This document shows, one piece after another, positions 1-6,800 of a stretch of DNA of 16,702 bases. Made by a program: the position numbers and the translations under genes. Origin of the DNA: Patescibacteria group bacterium (GTDB taxonomy: Bacteria > Patescibacteriota > Minisyncoccia > Phycocordibacterales > UBA5272); contig JAUPLJ010000005.1 of assembly GCA_030837425.1 (NCBI GenBank), forward strand, positions 1-16,702. Reading direction: 5' to 3'. Every line of letters begins with the position of its first letter. Positions within the stretch are counted from its first letter, which is position 1. A model generated the notes under the pieces. That model made no database searches and was not told the DNA's origin. It worked only from the letters and a program-made list of their open reading frames with translations.

Positions 1-1603
1 AAGTGAGCTTTCCATTTGCGACATCATCAAGCTCATCTTCCATTTCTTTTGTAAAATCATCAGAAATATATTTTGCAAAATTGGTTTCTAGAAAATCAGA
101 GACGACTTCCCCTGTATCTGTTGGATAAAGTGTCTTATTTGTCTTGTCTACATAGCCTCGTTCTTCAATAGTTGATATTATAGAAGCATAAGTCGACGGA
201 CGACCAATATCTCTTTTTTCAAGTTCTTTGATAAGGCTCGCCTCACTATATCTGTTTGGAGGAGTGGTTTCTTTCTCAATAGAGTTTATGGTTTTTAAAT
301 TTAAATTATCTCCAATTGTCAATTTTGGAAGATTTATATCTTCACTTTTTCCATCTGGATCAACTTTAAGCCAACCTTCAAAAAGAATCACTGATCCATT
401 TATAAAAAAATTTGGATAATCTTTCTTTTTTTCTAAGTTTGTAATTATTTTTGTGCGAAGAAGTTTTGCATCACTCATTTGTGAAGCCATTGTCCTTGAC
501 AAAATTAAATCATAAAGTCTTTTTTCATCAGGATTTGCTCCGACGCTCATTGTGTTTACATGAGTTGGGCGAATAGCTTCGTGAGCTTCTTGTGCATTTT
601 TTGATTTTGCTTTATAGTTTCTAGTTTCTAAATATTCTTTCCCATATTTTTTAATTACTAGTGAAGAGATTTCAGAAATAGCAGATGCTGCAAGATTGGT
701 AGAGTCTGTACGCATGTATGTTATAAAACCTTTCTCATACAGCTTTTGCGCTACCATCATGGTCTTTTTTGGAGCGAAGCCAAGCCTACTTGAAGCTGTT
801 TGTTGTAATGTTGAAGTTGTAAATGGAGGCTTTGGGCTTGATTTTACATTTGTTTCTTTTATCTCTTTTATATACCAATTACCATTTTTACCTTCTGTAA
901 TTATTTTTTGAGTTAAATTCTTAGCTTCAGCTTCTTTTAATTCAGGATTTATTCCAGGCTCTAGCTCACAATCAAATACTAATTTATATTTTTTTGATTC
1001 TTTTATTTTTCCAATAGTTTCAAGTTCAGCAGCAATATTGAAATATTTTACAGGGACAAATGCTCTGATTTCTCTTTCGCGCTCCATTATAATACGTAGC
1101 GCAGGGGATTGTACTCTACCAGCAGAAAGCCCATAGCGGACTTTTTTCCAAATCATTCCAGAAAGATCATAGCCCACGAGTCTATCGAGGACGCGGCGTG
1201 CCTCTTGTGCTTCTTTTAAATTCATATCTATCTCACGAGGGTGCTTTAAAGCTTCAAGAATAGCCTCTTTTGTAATCTCATAGAATACTGCTCTTTTAGT
1301 TTTTTTAAGTTCACAAGCTTCTTTTACATGCCAAGCAATAGCTTCTCCTTCACGATCGGGGTCAGTTGCTAATATTATTTCACTTGCTTTTTTTGCTAGA
1401 GATTTAATTTCAGCAATCACTTTTTCTTTTCCTTTAGAAATTTCATATGTAGGAATAAAGCCGTTTTCGATATCAACAGCTTTTTTATTTGATTTAGGTA
1501 GATCGCGAACATGTCCAACGCTGGCTCTTACTGTATACTCTCCACCTAAATACTTCTCAATCGTCTTTGCTTTACTTGGAGATTCTACTATTAGTAATTT
1601 CAT
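1..1603 (-). CDS. topA: DNA topoisomerase I (type IA), 3' end beyond window
   Basis: Type IA topoisomerase that relaxes negatively supercoiled DNA through a 5'-phosphotyrosine intermediate. The visible 534 codons start MKLLIVESPSKAKTIEKYLG and are open to the window edge, so the C-terminal part (with any zinc fingers) is missing only because of the window. The TOPRIM domain occupies about residues 1-115, with the nucleotide/metal motif ATDPDREGEAIAWH. The catalytic tyrosine is Y296 in GFITYMRTDS (codon 716-718), close to its usual place (Y319 in E. coli). EAHEAIRPT and RPSTYASIISTIEERGYV are further family signatures. There is no Shine-Dalgarno before the ATG; an extended -10 box lies about 55 bp upstream. 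It is the last minus-strand gene visible, after the 85-aa membrane gene and smc. Identification is firm. Confidence 0.97.
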   Translation of the reverse strand, partial: MKLLIVESPSKAKTIEKYLGGEYTVRASVGHVRDLPKSNKKAVDIENGFIPTYEISKGKEKVIAEIKSLAKKASEIILATDPDREGEAIAWHVKEACELKKTKRAVFYEITKEAILEALKHPREIDMNLKEAQEARRVLDRLVGYDLSGMIWKKVRYGLSAGRVQSPALRIIMEREREIRAFVPVKYFNIAAELETIGKIKESKKYKLVFDCELEPGINPELKEAEAKNLTQKIITEGKNGNWYIKEIKETNVKSSPKPPFTTSTLQQTASSRLGFAPKKTMMVAQKLYEKGFITYMRTDSTNLAASAISEISSLVIKKYGKEYLETRNYKAKSKNAQEAHEAIRPTHVNTMSVGANPDEKRLYDLILSRTMASQMSDAKLLRTKIITNLEKKKDYPNFFINGSVILFEGWLKVDPDGKSEDINLPKLTIGDNLNLKTINSIEKETTPPNRYSEASLIKELEKRDIGRPSTYASIISTIEERGYVDKTNKTLYPTDTGEVVSDFLETNFAKYISDDFTKEMEDELDDVANGKLT

Positions 1604-1657
1604 AAAATAATTTTTTTAAAATAAAAATACAACTAAGACTTACAATTTATGTTTTTC

Positions 1658-1666
1658 ATTATAGCA
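1658..1666 (-). promoter_or_regulatory. Extended -10 promoter of topA
   Basis: Read on the minus strand this is TGC TATAAT, a perfect -10 hexamer with the TG extension. No good -35 is seen at 17 bp. The predicted start lies about 50 nt before the topA ATG. Confidence 0.6.
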
Positions 1667-1745
1667 CAGGAGTATACACCACTAATTTATTTTTGCAAAT
1701 TAATGCCACTTAGATAATAAGAATGTAGAGAATGCAAAAAAGTAA

Positions 1746-2003
1746 TTAACCGAATACTTTTGTAAAATATAGATAAGTCAACGTGAGAATAATAAACCAG
1801 AGAATTATAGATAAATATTTTTCTCTTTTATACATTATCCAAAAAAATAAATTAATAACAAATAACCAAAAAATATATAAAATAAAAGCAAAAGTAGCTA
1901 AATTTAAATAGTCAGTGAAGATGCTAATAAAAGACAATATTAATAGTACTCCTAATATGATACTTAATATGATATTTATTGTTAACGCTATATTTTTTTT
2001 CAT
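1746..2003 (-). CDS. Small membrane protein, 85 aa, function unknown
   Basis: Unrecognised 85-residue protein, nearly all hydrophobic. Three membrane segments can be drawn, at about residues 6-28, 33-57 and 62-80, separated by short polar turns (FTDYLN, MYKREKY). The lysine-rich N-terminus (MKKN) suggests a cytoplasmic N-terminus. It lies between smc (stop 18 bp upstream) and topA on the same strand. It is unlikely to be a chance frame: a TGG TATAAT extended -10 box ends 7 bp before the ATG, the spacing expected of a leaderless transcript, and the hydrophobic pattern is regular. No Shine-Dalgarno is present. It resembles the other small membrane proteins of this window in size and composition only; I infer no function. 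Confidence 0.75.
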   Translation of the reverse strand: MKKNIALTINIILSIILGVLLILSFISIFTDYLNLATFAFILYIFWLFVINLFFWIMYKREKYLSIILWFIILTLTYLYFTKVFG

Positions 2004-2010
2004 ATTTTAA

Positions 2011-2019
2011 ATTATACCA
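2011..2019 (-). promoter_or_regulatory. Extended -10 promoter giving a leaderless transcript
   Basis: Minus-strand TGG TATAAT sits just beyond the smc stop codon. The hexamer ends 7 nt before the ATG at 2003, so the predicted +1 falls on or next to the start codon of the 85-aa gene. Confidence 0.65.
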
Positions 2020-2021
2020 TT

Positions 2022-4403
2022 CTACTTTGCATAATCTATAGCCTCGTCGAATCTGATTGAAAGCAATTTTGAGCAACCTTCTGCACCAACTGTGACACCA
2101 TAAAGCACATCACATTGATTCATAGTCTCTCTATTGTGAGTAATAATAAGTAATTTTGATCTCTCGGCAAGCCTTTGGACCATTTTCCCATATTTTCTAG
2201 CATTTGCTTCATCAAGAGCAGCGTCTGTCTCATCAAGAACCATAAATGGTGGATGATTGATAGAGCTCATAGCAAAGATTAAAGCAATAGAAGCAAGAGC
2301 CCTTTCTCCTCCAGAAAGCATCTGAAGATCTTTTACTTTTTTTTCTGGAAGGTTGACCGATATTTCTATACCCGGCTCTTTTTCTTTTTCTTCTTCCAGA
2401 TCTCCCTCCAAGCTATCTTCAGAGATTTTCTTTTCTATTTTTTCAATAATAAGAGAAGCTTTACCACCAGAAAATATCTCATTAAAATATTTATTAAAAT
2501 TGTTATTTATTTTTTCGAGCCCAGTATTAAATTCTACAAGAAGAGTCTCTTTTAAATCTTTGATTAGGTTTTCTAGATTCACTCTAGAATTTTCAAGATC
2601 TGCTATCTCATTAGATAAAAAGGCATCTCTTTCGGAAAGATTATTATATTCTTCAAGAATTTCACCAGCATTTATTATTCCGCTTTCTTCTATTCTTATT
2701 TTACTCCTCTCTATTTTTCGTAGTAGTCCATGTTGCTCTAAAGCGAAAAGGTTTTTCTCTTCATCGGCCATATTTTCTTCATTAAAAGATTTATATTGAA
2801 AGGCGAGACTTCCAATTAATACACTCATTTCTTTTAAGAGATTTTCAAAATCAAATTCTTGATTTCTTATATTATCAGTTTTTAATTTAATATTTTCTTT
2901 TATAGAGTTTAATTTTTCTATCTCAAGTTTTAGAGAGAGGATCTTGTTATCTATTTTATAAGATTTTTCTTTTTCTTCTCCTTTTAAATTATTTTTCTTT
3001 TCGAGTTTTTGATGAATTGCTATTTCGATTTCTTTTTTAGAATTATTTAATTCTTCAAATTTTATTTTCTTTTCTTTTTCAGTAGATCTTAAAGAATCCA
3101 TTTCCTCATCAAAAGTATTTCCTTTTTCTATGTCGCGCTCTTTTTGAATCTCTTCTTTTTTTATTTCTGAGAAGAAATCTTTTTCCTCTTCTTTTGCTAA
3201 AAGTAAATCAGTTTTTAACTCTTCATATTTTTTTGCTTCATACAAAGATAAAATATTATGCCAAAGGCGATCTCTATTTCCCTCATATGCTTTAAAAGTA
3301 TGTTTATTTAAAAGATAATTTTCTATATCTTCTTTAATTTCATTTAAATTAGGATTTTTATTTAAGACCTCTTCCTTTTTCTTTTGTAAGAATTTTATTT
3401 CAATATCCAAGCCTACTATCTCTTTGTATAAAATATCTCTTTCTTTATTTAAAATAGCCAATTTTTCTTCTTCATATCTAATCTCTTCAGACATCTTTTC
3501 AAGATCTATTTGTGATTCTGTGGCTTGTTGATTGTTTATAAAGCCATCCTTTTCTTTTGAAAGACTGAGAAGCTCGTCTTCTAAAATATTTATTTTCTCA
3601 AAAATATTTTCATGATGCTTGGTCTCTTCTTTTTTTGCTTTTATTTCTTTATCCTCTTTATAAAAATAGACCTTAAGCATTTTTGCTGCACTGTCTATTT
3701 CTTCTTCTCTTTTTTCTAATTCTTTTACTTGTTTTTTCAAAAAATTGAGATGGGGGGTATTTTCTTTATGAAGTAGATCTATCTCACGAAGATGAGTTCG
3801 TACTTTATCTAGTTTTTTCTCTCCTTCTTTGATACGCATGTGATAAATTCGTAGACCCAAGGCCTCTTCTATCATCTCTCTTCTATCTGTATTATTTGAA
3901 AGAAGTATCCTGTCTGCTTCTCCTTGATTTACTATTGTGTGTGATGATGCAGAAATATTTGCCATTGCTAAAAGTTCTTGAACATCTTTTAGTCGGACTT
4001 TTGTACCATTGATTAAATACTCGCTAGCTCCATCAGAATAAATCTCTCTTGTTAAGATTATCTCATCAAGATTTATAAAATTTAAAAGTATTTCATTTTG
4101 CTCACTATTTCTACTTAATATTTTTTCATTTATTTTTTTGTCTGTGTTGTCTAAATGAATAGAGACATTGGCTCTAGACAGAGGAGATAAATAGGAAGAT
4201 CCTTTAAAAATTAAATCACTACCGCTTTTTGAACGAAGACCTTTCATACTTTGCTCTCCAAGCACAAAGCGAATAGCTTCGGCTACATTTGATTTTCCGG
4301 ACCCATTAGGTCCAACAACTCCTGTCACAGGAGTTGATAAATCTATATTTACTTTTTTTGCAAAGCTCTTAAAGCCTTGCATGCTAATAGATTTTAGTTG
4401 CAT
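2022..4403 (-). CDS. smc: SMC-family chromosome condensation ATPase, short, no visible hinge
   Basis: ABC-type ATPase of the SMC family, which compacts and segregates chromosomes, normally with ScpA/ScpB. The N-terminal head has GFKSF, Walker A GPNGSGKS (residues 31-38), the family stretch GLRSKSGSDLIFKGS and a Q-loop glutamine at 160. The C-terminal head has the signature LSGGE (696-700), Walker B FMVLDE with the catalytic glutamate at 725, and a switch histidine in THN. Residues about 190-640 are mostly lysine/glutamate-rich coiled coil. The protein has 793 residues against about 1150-1190 for usual bacterial SMC, and no glycine-rich hinge domain is visible near the middle; the least coil-like stretch is about 351-400. 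Both heads are intact, so this is not a broken gene. A TATAAT box 7 nt before the ATG predicts a leaderless mRNA. The scpA and scpB genes are not in the window. Confidence 0.93.
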   Translation of the reverse strand: MQLKSISMQGFKSFAKKVNIDLSTPVTGVVGPNGSGKSNVAEAIRFVLGEQSMKGLRSKSGSDLIFKGSSYLSPLSRANVSIHLDNTDKKINEKILSRNSEQNEILLNFINLDEIILTREIYSDGASEYLINGTKVRLKDVQELLAMANISASSHTIVNQGEADRILLSNNTDRREMIEEALGLRIYHMRIKEGEKKLDKVRTHLREIDLLHKENTPHLNFLKKQVKELEKREEEIDSAAKMLKVYFYKEDKEIKAKKEETKHHENIFEKINILEDELLSLSKEKDGFINNQQATESQIDLEKMSEEIRYEEEKLAILNKERDILYKEIVGLDIEIKFLQKKKEEVLNKNPNLNEIKEDIENYLLNKHTFKAYEGNRDRLWHNILSLYEAKKYEELKTDLLLAKEEEKDFFSEIKKEEIQKERDIEKGNTFDEEMDSLRSTEKEKKIKFEELNNSKKEIEIAIHQKLEKKNNLKGEEKEKSYKIDNKILSLKLEIEKLNSIKENIKLKTDNIRNQEFDFENLLKEMSVLIGSLAFQYKSFNEENMADEEKNLFALEQHGLLRKIERSKIRIEESGIINAGEILEEYNNLSERDAFLSNEIADLENSRVNLENLIKDLKETLLVEFNTGLEKINNNFNKYFNEIFSGGKASLIIEKIEKKISEDSLEGDLEEEKEKEPGIEISVNLPEKKVKDLQMLSGGERALASIALIFAMSSINHPPFMVLDETDAALDEANARKYGKMVQRLAERSKLLIITHNRETMNQCDVLYGVTVGAEGCSKLLSIRFDEAIDYAK

Positions 4404-4410
4404 AAAAAAA

Positions 4411-4416
4411 ATTATA
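4411..4416 (-). promoter_or_regulatory. Proximal -10 box of smc (leaderless)
   Basis: Minus-strand TATAAT ends 7 nt before the smc ATG at 4403, so the predicted +1 coincides with the start codon. It lacks the TG extension. Confidence 0.5.
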
Positions 4417-4444
4417 AAAATTTTCCAAAATTTAAGTTGTTAAA

Positions 4445-4453
4445 ATTATATCA
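4445..4453 (-). promoter_or_regulatory. Distal extended -10 promoter of smc
   Basis: Minus-strand TGA TATAAT, a perfect hexamer with the TG extension, about 41 nt before the smc ATG. It could serve as an alternative promoter giving a leader of roughly 35 nt. Confidence 0.5.
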
Positions 4454-4500
4454 CGAAAAATTTTGAATTTTATTTATCCACATTTAAATTATTTAGAGAC

Positions 4501-4529
4501 TTGCATTTTTTTTTCAATAGGTATATATT
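4501..4529 (+). promoter_or_regulatory. Promoter of the unidentified RNA: TTGCAT-17-TATATT
   Basis: TTGCAT (4501-4506) and TATATT (4524-4529) are exactly 17 bp apart on the plus strand. The predicted start at about 4535-4537 coincides with the first base-paired nucleotide of the RNA candidate downstream. No open reading frame follows. Confidence 0.65.
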
Positions 4530-4534
4530 AATTA

Positions 4535-4800
4535 TCCGATCACTACTAAATGTAAAAGCCGAGACATATTAGCAAAATCGGAAAGACATACTATTTAGGT
4601 ATTTTAAATGAATTCTTAAATAGAATTAAGCGGTTAAGACCCGTCAAAGCCAAAATTACTACAAAGCAAATTTGTAGAAAAAGCCCAGATCCTCCAAGTA
4701 GGACAGAGGCGAAGACCATAAATTAAAAACAACTAAAGTCTTTTGAAATTAAAATTTCAAAATAGACACGGCACTGTTTTTCAATTTATGGTTTTTTATT
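4535..4800 (+). ncRNA. Candidate structured non-coding RNA, about 265 nt, unidentified
   Basis: A plus-strand unit with promoter, helices and terminator but no reading frame. It lies divergent from smc and convergent with uppP. Helices seen: CCGAT (4536-4540) with ATCGG (4577-4581), enclosing CTAAATGT (4546-4553) with ACATATTAG (4564-4572, one bulge); CTATTTA (4591-4597) with TAAATAG (4617-4623); CTACAAA (4659-4665), loop GCAAA, TTTGTAG (4671-4677); and an 80-nt terminal rod ending in a T run. GC-richer unpaired patches such as GCGGTTAAGACCCGTC and GGACAGAGGCGAAGAC stand out in AT-rich surroundings, as expected of conserved RNA. Short stretches recall RNase P RNA (GGAAAG, GCGGTTAAGA, GACAGA), but the full conserved regions and P4 pairing are not seen. 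It does not look like tmRNA, SRP RNA or 5S rRNA. It could be a very divergent RNase P RNA, 6S-like RNA or a new class. Confidence 0.6.
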
Positions 4801-4802
4801 TT
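4715..4802 (+). terminator. Long rod-shaped intrinsic terminator of the RNA candidate
   Basis: ACCATAAATT (4715-4724) pairs with AATTTATGGT (4783-4792), and AAAAACA (4725-4731) with TGTTTTT (4775-4781). An inner helix joins GTC-TTTTGAAATT (4738-4750) to AATTTCAAAA-(TA)-GAC (4753-4767). The run TTTTTTATTTT (4792-4802) follows. The T run is on the plus strand only, so this ends the plus-strand RNA and is not a normal terminator for uppP, whose stop codon is at 4805 on the other strand. Confidence 0.7.
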
Positions 4803-4804
4803 GT

Positions 4805-5611
4805 CTATAAGACCAATACAAGTAAAAATACTATTGCAATAATAATGCGATACCAGCCAAAAATTTTGAAATTATGTTTTTGAATATAAGCAAGTAGCCA
4901 TTTTATAAATATCATCGCAAAAATAAAAGATACTATAAATCCAACAAATATATTTAACCAATTTCCACTGATGTCTTTATAGCTTTTTAATAAATCAAGC
5001 CCGGTAGCTGCAGCCATTGTAGGTACAGCGAGCAAAAATGAAAATTTTACAATAGTTTCTCTTTTTAAATTCATTAAAAGTCCACCGATAATTGTCGCAC
5101 CACTTCTAGAGACACCGGGGATCATAGCCACACTTTGCCAAAGGCCAAGATAAAAAGCTTGTAAGTAAGATATTTCTTTTATATTAAAATTTGTTTTTTC
5201 TTCGACTTTTAATTTATCATCAAGCTTTGGAGAATTTAGATTTCTTCTGGTATAAAAATTTTCTACTATTATCATTACTATCCCACCAATAAAAAGGGAG
5301 GCTATAACTACCAGATTGTTTCCTAATAAAGATTTTATTATTTTATAAATAGTCAGGCCAATTATTGCTGTTGGTAAAAATGCTATAAATAATTTTTTAA
5401 TGACTTCTAAATTAAAAAATTCCTTTAGATATAAAATAAGCACAGCGAATATTGCTCCTAGTTGAATAATTATTTCAAAACTTTTAAGTGCAGCAGTGCT
5501 TGGGATCTTTAATAAAGATGAAGCTAGTATTAGATGCCCAGTAGAAGAAATAGGTAAAAATTCTGTAATTCCTTCTATCACGCCTAAAATTATTGAGTGG
5601 AAAATATTCAT
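4805..5611 (-). CDS. uppP: Undecaprenyl-diphosphatase (UppP/BacA family)
   Basis: Integral membrane phosphatase that converts undecaprenyl diphosphate to undecaprenyl phosphate, recycling the lipid carrier for peptidoglycan and other envelope polymers; overexpression is known to give bacitracin resistance. The 268 residues match the usual length. The first family motif runs GVIEGITEFLPISSTGH (residues 10-26), with the glutamate pair and Ser-Ser-Thr-Gly-His. The second is GVSRSGAT (166-173), with the conserved arginine. Several hydrophobic helices follow. The ATG lies only 11 nt after the 3' end of tRNA-Leu on the same strand, with no promoter or Shine-Dalgarno in the gap, so it is probably co-transcribed with the tRNA and freed by tRNA 3'-end cleavage. 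Identification is firm. Confidence 0.97.
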   Translation of the reverse strand: MNIFHSIILGVIEGITEFLPISSTGHLILASSLLKIPSTAALKSFEIIIQLGAIFAVLILYLKEFFNLEVIKKLFIAFLPTAIIGLTIYKIIKSLLGNNLVVIASLFIGGIVMIIVENFYTRRNLNSPKLDDKLKVEEKTNFNIKEISYLQAFYLGLWQSVAMIPGVSRSGATIIGGLLMNLKRETIVKFSFLLAVPTMAAATGLDLLKSYKDISGNWLNIFVGFIVSFIFAMIFIKWLLAYIQKHNFKIFGWYRIIIAIVFLLVLVL

Positions 5612-5622
5612 AAAAATTTATG

Positions 5623-5703
5623 TGCTCGGGGCGGGACTCGAACCCGCAAGCCGTGAGGCAAAAGATTTTAAGTCTTTCGTGTATACCATTCCACCACCCG
5701 AGC
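5623..5703 (-). tRNA. tRNA-Leu(UAA)
   Basis: Minus-strand cloverleaf: acceptor GCTCGGG/CCCGAGC with discriminator A, anticodon stem AAAGA/TCTTT around the loop CTTAAAA (anticodon TAA), a short variable arm GCC-TCAC-GGC as expected of leucine tRNA, and T arm GCGGG-TTCGAGT-CCCGC. CCA is not encoded. uppP follows 11 nt downstream. Confidence 0.97.
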
Positions 5704-5713
5704 AATGTAGAGC

Positions 5714-5722
5714 ATTTTAACA
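5714..5722 (-). promoter_or_regulatory. Extended -10 promoter of tRNA-Leu (and probably uppP)
   Basis: Minus-strand TGT TAAAAT ends 10 nt before the mature tRNA 5' end. It is the only clear promoter upstream of both tRNA-Leu and uppP. Confidence 0.6.
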
Positions 5723-5743
5723 CAAAAAAATTAATTTCAAAAA

Positions 5744-5929
5744 TTAATTTTCACTATCTTTTTGCTCACTTTTTAGAAAGTTTCCTTTTGTCTGTTCTAA
5801 ACGATTTTCTCCTAAAATTTCATCCTTTAAATCCTCAAAACCTTTTATTTCAGTATTCTTCCAAAATTTATCTTGGTTTAAAGGTTTTGGTTCTTCTTTC
5901 TTTGGCTTGTTAAAAAAATTAAATTTCAT
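5744..5929 (-). CDS. Hypothetical charged protein, 61 aa
   Basis: Small unrecognised reading frame starting MKFNFFNKPKKEEPKPLNQD, rich in lysine, glutamate and asparagine, with no membrane segment or signal peptide. It is probably a soluble, partly disordered protein. It lies upstream of tRNA-Leu on the same strand and is divergent from tRNA-Cys; the roughly 55-bp spacer holds -10-like boxes for both directions (minus-strand TATAAT at 5941-5946, TGATAGAAT at 5947-5955). The amino-acid make-up is protein-like rather than a translation of random AT-rich DNA, and the ATG is promoter-proximal, but there is no homology that I recognise and no Shine-Dalgarno. It could still be spurious. Confidence 0.5.
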   Translation of the reverse strand: MKFNFFNKPKKEEPKPLNQDKFWKNTEIKGFEDLKDEILGENRLEQTKGNFLKSEQKDSEN

Positions 5930-5940
5930 ATATTTATATA

Positions 5941-5955
5941 ATTATAATTCTATCA
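5941..5955 (-). promoter_or_regulatory. -10 boxes for the 61-aa gene
   Basis: Minus-strand TGA TAGAAT (5947-5955) and TATAAT (5941-5946) lie 11-17 nt before the ATG at 5929. Either would give a very short leader. Confidence 0.4.
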
Positions 5956-5962
5956 TGATTTA

Positions 5963-5971
5963 TGTTAGAAT
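5963..5971 (+). promoter_or_regulatory. Extended -10 promoter of tRNA-Cys
   Basis: TGT TAGAAT ends 12 nt before the tRNA-Cys 5' end. It is divergent from the promoter of the 61-aa gene. Confidence 0.5.
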
Positions 5972-5983
5972 AAAATTCTAAAT

Positions 5984-6057
5984 GGTGCGATGGCGAAGTG
6001 GCCTAACGCTGCGGTTTGCAAAACCGCCATTCGCGGGTTCGACTCCCGCTCGCACCT
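5984..6057 (+). tRNA. tRNA-Cys(GCA)
   Basis: Acceptor GGTGCGA/TCGCACC with discriminator T (the usual cysteine identity base), anticodon stem GCGGT/ACCGC around the loop TTGCAAA (anticodon GCA), and T arm GCGGG-TTCGACT-CCCGC. CCA is not encoded. Confidence 0.97.
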
Positions 6058-6059
6058 CA

Positions 6060-6068
6060 TGTTATAAT
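6060..6068 (+). promoter_or_regulatory. Extended -10 promoter of the 151-aa gene
   Basis: TGT TATAAT, a perfect extended -10, sits directly after tRNA-Cys. The predicted start at about 6075 leaves a leader of about 17 nt with no Shine-Dalgarno before the ATG at 6092. Confidence 0.6.
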
Positions 6069-6091
6069 TATTTTTTAAATATATAAAAATT

Positions 6092-6547
6092 ATGCAAGAT
6101 TCAGATAAAAGTTTTTTTCAAAAAATAGAAAGTTATTTTTCTAAAACAGAGCTTAAAAATAGAGCTTATCTATCAAAACGTAAATTTTTGTATGCTCTTC
6201 TCGGCGGAGCAGGAGTTGTACTTTACTGGAGAGGTATATGGCATTCAGCTGATATTTTAGAAATCAAAGGAGGACTAATTTTAAAAATCATTTTTTCTCC
6301 AGTCGGATCTATTATATTAGGTATTCTTTTATTATCCTCAATAGGTCTTTTAGTGCAAGCATTCATTGGAGCAGATGTAATAATTTCAGGAATTAAAAAA
6401 GAAAAGCAAGAAATAGATAAGACAGAAGAGGAATTAAAAAAAGACGAAGAAGCGAGAGAAAAAGAAAAGAATCTAATAAAAGAAATAGATGAACATCTTC
6501 ATAGTCTACAAAAAGAAATGAATGAGGATAAAAAGATTAAGTCCTAA
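6092..6547 (+). CDS. Membrane protein with C-terminal coiled coil, 151 aa, unknown
   Basis: Unrecognised protein. The N-terminal ~28 residues are polar. Two membrane segments follow, at about 31-48 (FLYALLGGAGVVLYW) and 63-92 (LILKIIFSPVGSIILGILLL and onward). From about 100 to the end the sequence is lysine/glutamate-rich with heptad-like spacing (EEELKKDEEAREKEKNLIKE), predicted as a cytoplasmic coiled coil of about 45 residues. The gene has its own extended -10 promoter and lies between tRNA-Cys and tRNA-Ala. A role as a membrane-anchored scaffold or structural protein would fit the layout, but that is speculation. The coding sequence looks genuine: protein-like composition and a promoter-proximal ATG. 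Confidence 0.75.
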   Translation: MQDSDKSFFQKIESYFSKTELKNRAYLSKRKFLYALLGGAGVVLYWRGIWHSADILEIKGGLILKIIFSPVGSIILGILLLSSIGLLVQAFIGADVIISGIKKEKQEIDKTEEELKKDEEAREKEKNLIKEIDEHLHSLQKEMNEDKKIKS

Positions 6548-6581
6548 AGAACAAAAGCCTGTTTTGTAAAATATTATTTTG

Positions 6582-6590
6582 TGTTATAAT
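6582..6590 (+). promoter_or_regulatory. Extended -10 promoter of tRNA-Ala
   Basis: TGT TATAAT ends 17 nt before the tRNA-Ala 5' end. No convincing -35 is seen. Confidence 0.6.
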
Positions 6591-6607
6591 TTCTCTACAA
6601 ATTTATT

Positions 6608-6680
6608 GGGCCCTTAGCTCATTTGGTAGAGCGCCGGTTTTGCACTCCGGAGGTGAGCGGTTCGAATCCGCTAGGGTCCA
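6608..6680 (+). tRNA. tRNA-Ala(UGC)
   Basis: Acceptor GGGCCCT/AGGGTCC includes the G3-U70 wobble pair that marks alanine tRNA; the discriminator is A. The anticodon stem CCGGT/TCCGG surrounds loop TTTGCAC (anticodon TGC), closing with a T-T mismatch. T arm AGCGG-TTCGAAT-CCGCT. CCA is not encoded. Confidence 0.97.
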
Positions 6681-6749
6681 CCCGATTGAATTTCCCCGCG
6701 AAAATGTATCTTCATAGAAAATTATTCCAAAAATGATCACTTTTCAATT

Positions 6750-6777
6750 TTGAAATAATCTTTAGGCTTGATATGAT
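6750..6777 (+). promoter_or_regulatory. Promoter of the TspO-like / DUF2177 pair
   Basis: TTGAAA (6750-6755), a 16-bp spacer and TATGAT (6772-6777) with an upstream TG (6769-6770). The predicted start is about 17 nt before the ATG at 6801; the leader has no Shine-Dalgarno. Confidence 0.55.
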
Positions 6778-6800
6778 ATATTTAATTAAATCATAATTAT

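Noticed and set aside
228..911. Plus-strand frames at 228-419 and 696-911
   Set aside because: Both lie antisense within topA, which is open and full of family motifs across this stretch.
2353..2799. 148-aa plus-strand reading frame opposite smc
   Set aside because: Serine/phenylalanine-rich translation of the complement of lysine/glutamate-rich coiled coil; it is a shadow of smc.
4535..4800. RNase P RNA (rnpB), tmRNA or SRP RNA identity for the RNA candidate
   Set aside because: Short fragments recall RNase P conserved regions, but the P4 pairing, the full conserved regions and their order are missing. No tRNA-like end for tmRNA and no SRP helix-8 motif were found. Left as unidentified.
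4783..4805. Terminator for uppP on the minus strand
   Set aside because: The hairpin is followed by a T run only in the plus direction; on the minus strand CTTCGCC follows, so it does not fit an intrinsic terminator for uppP.
5484..5913. Several reading frames crossing tRNA-Leu and the uppP start
   Set aside because: They run through the tRNA gene on one strand or the other and have no family features; the tRNA and uppP explain the DNA.
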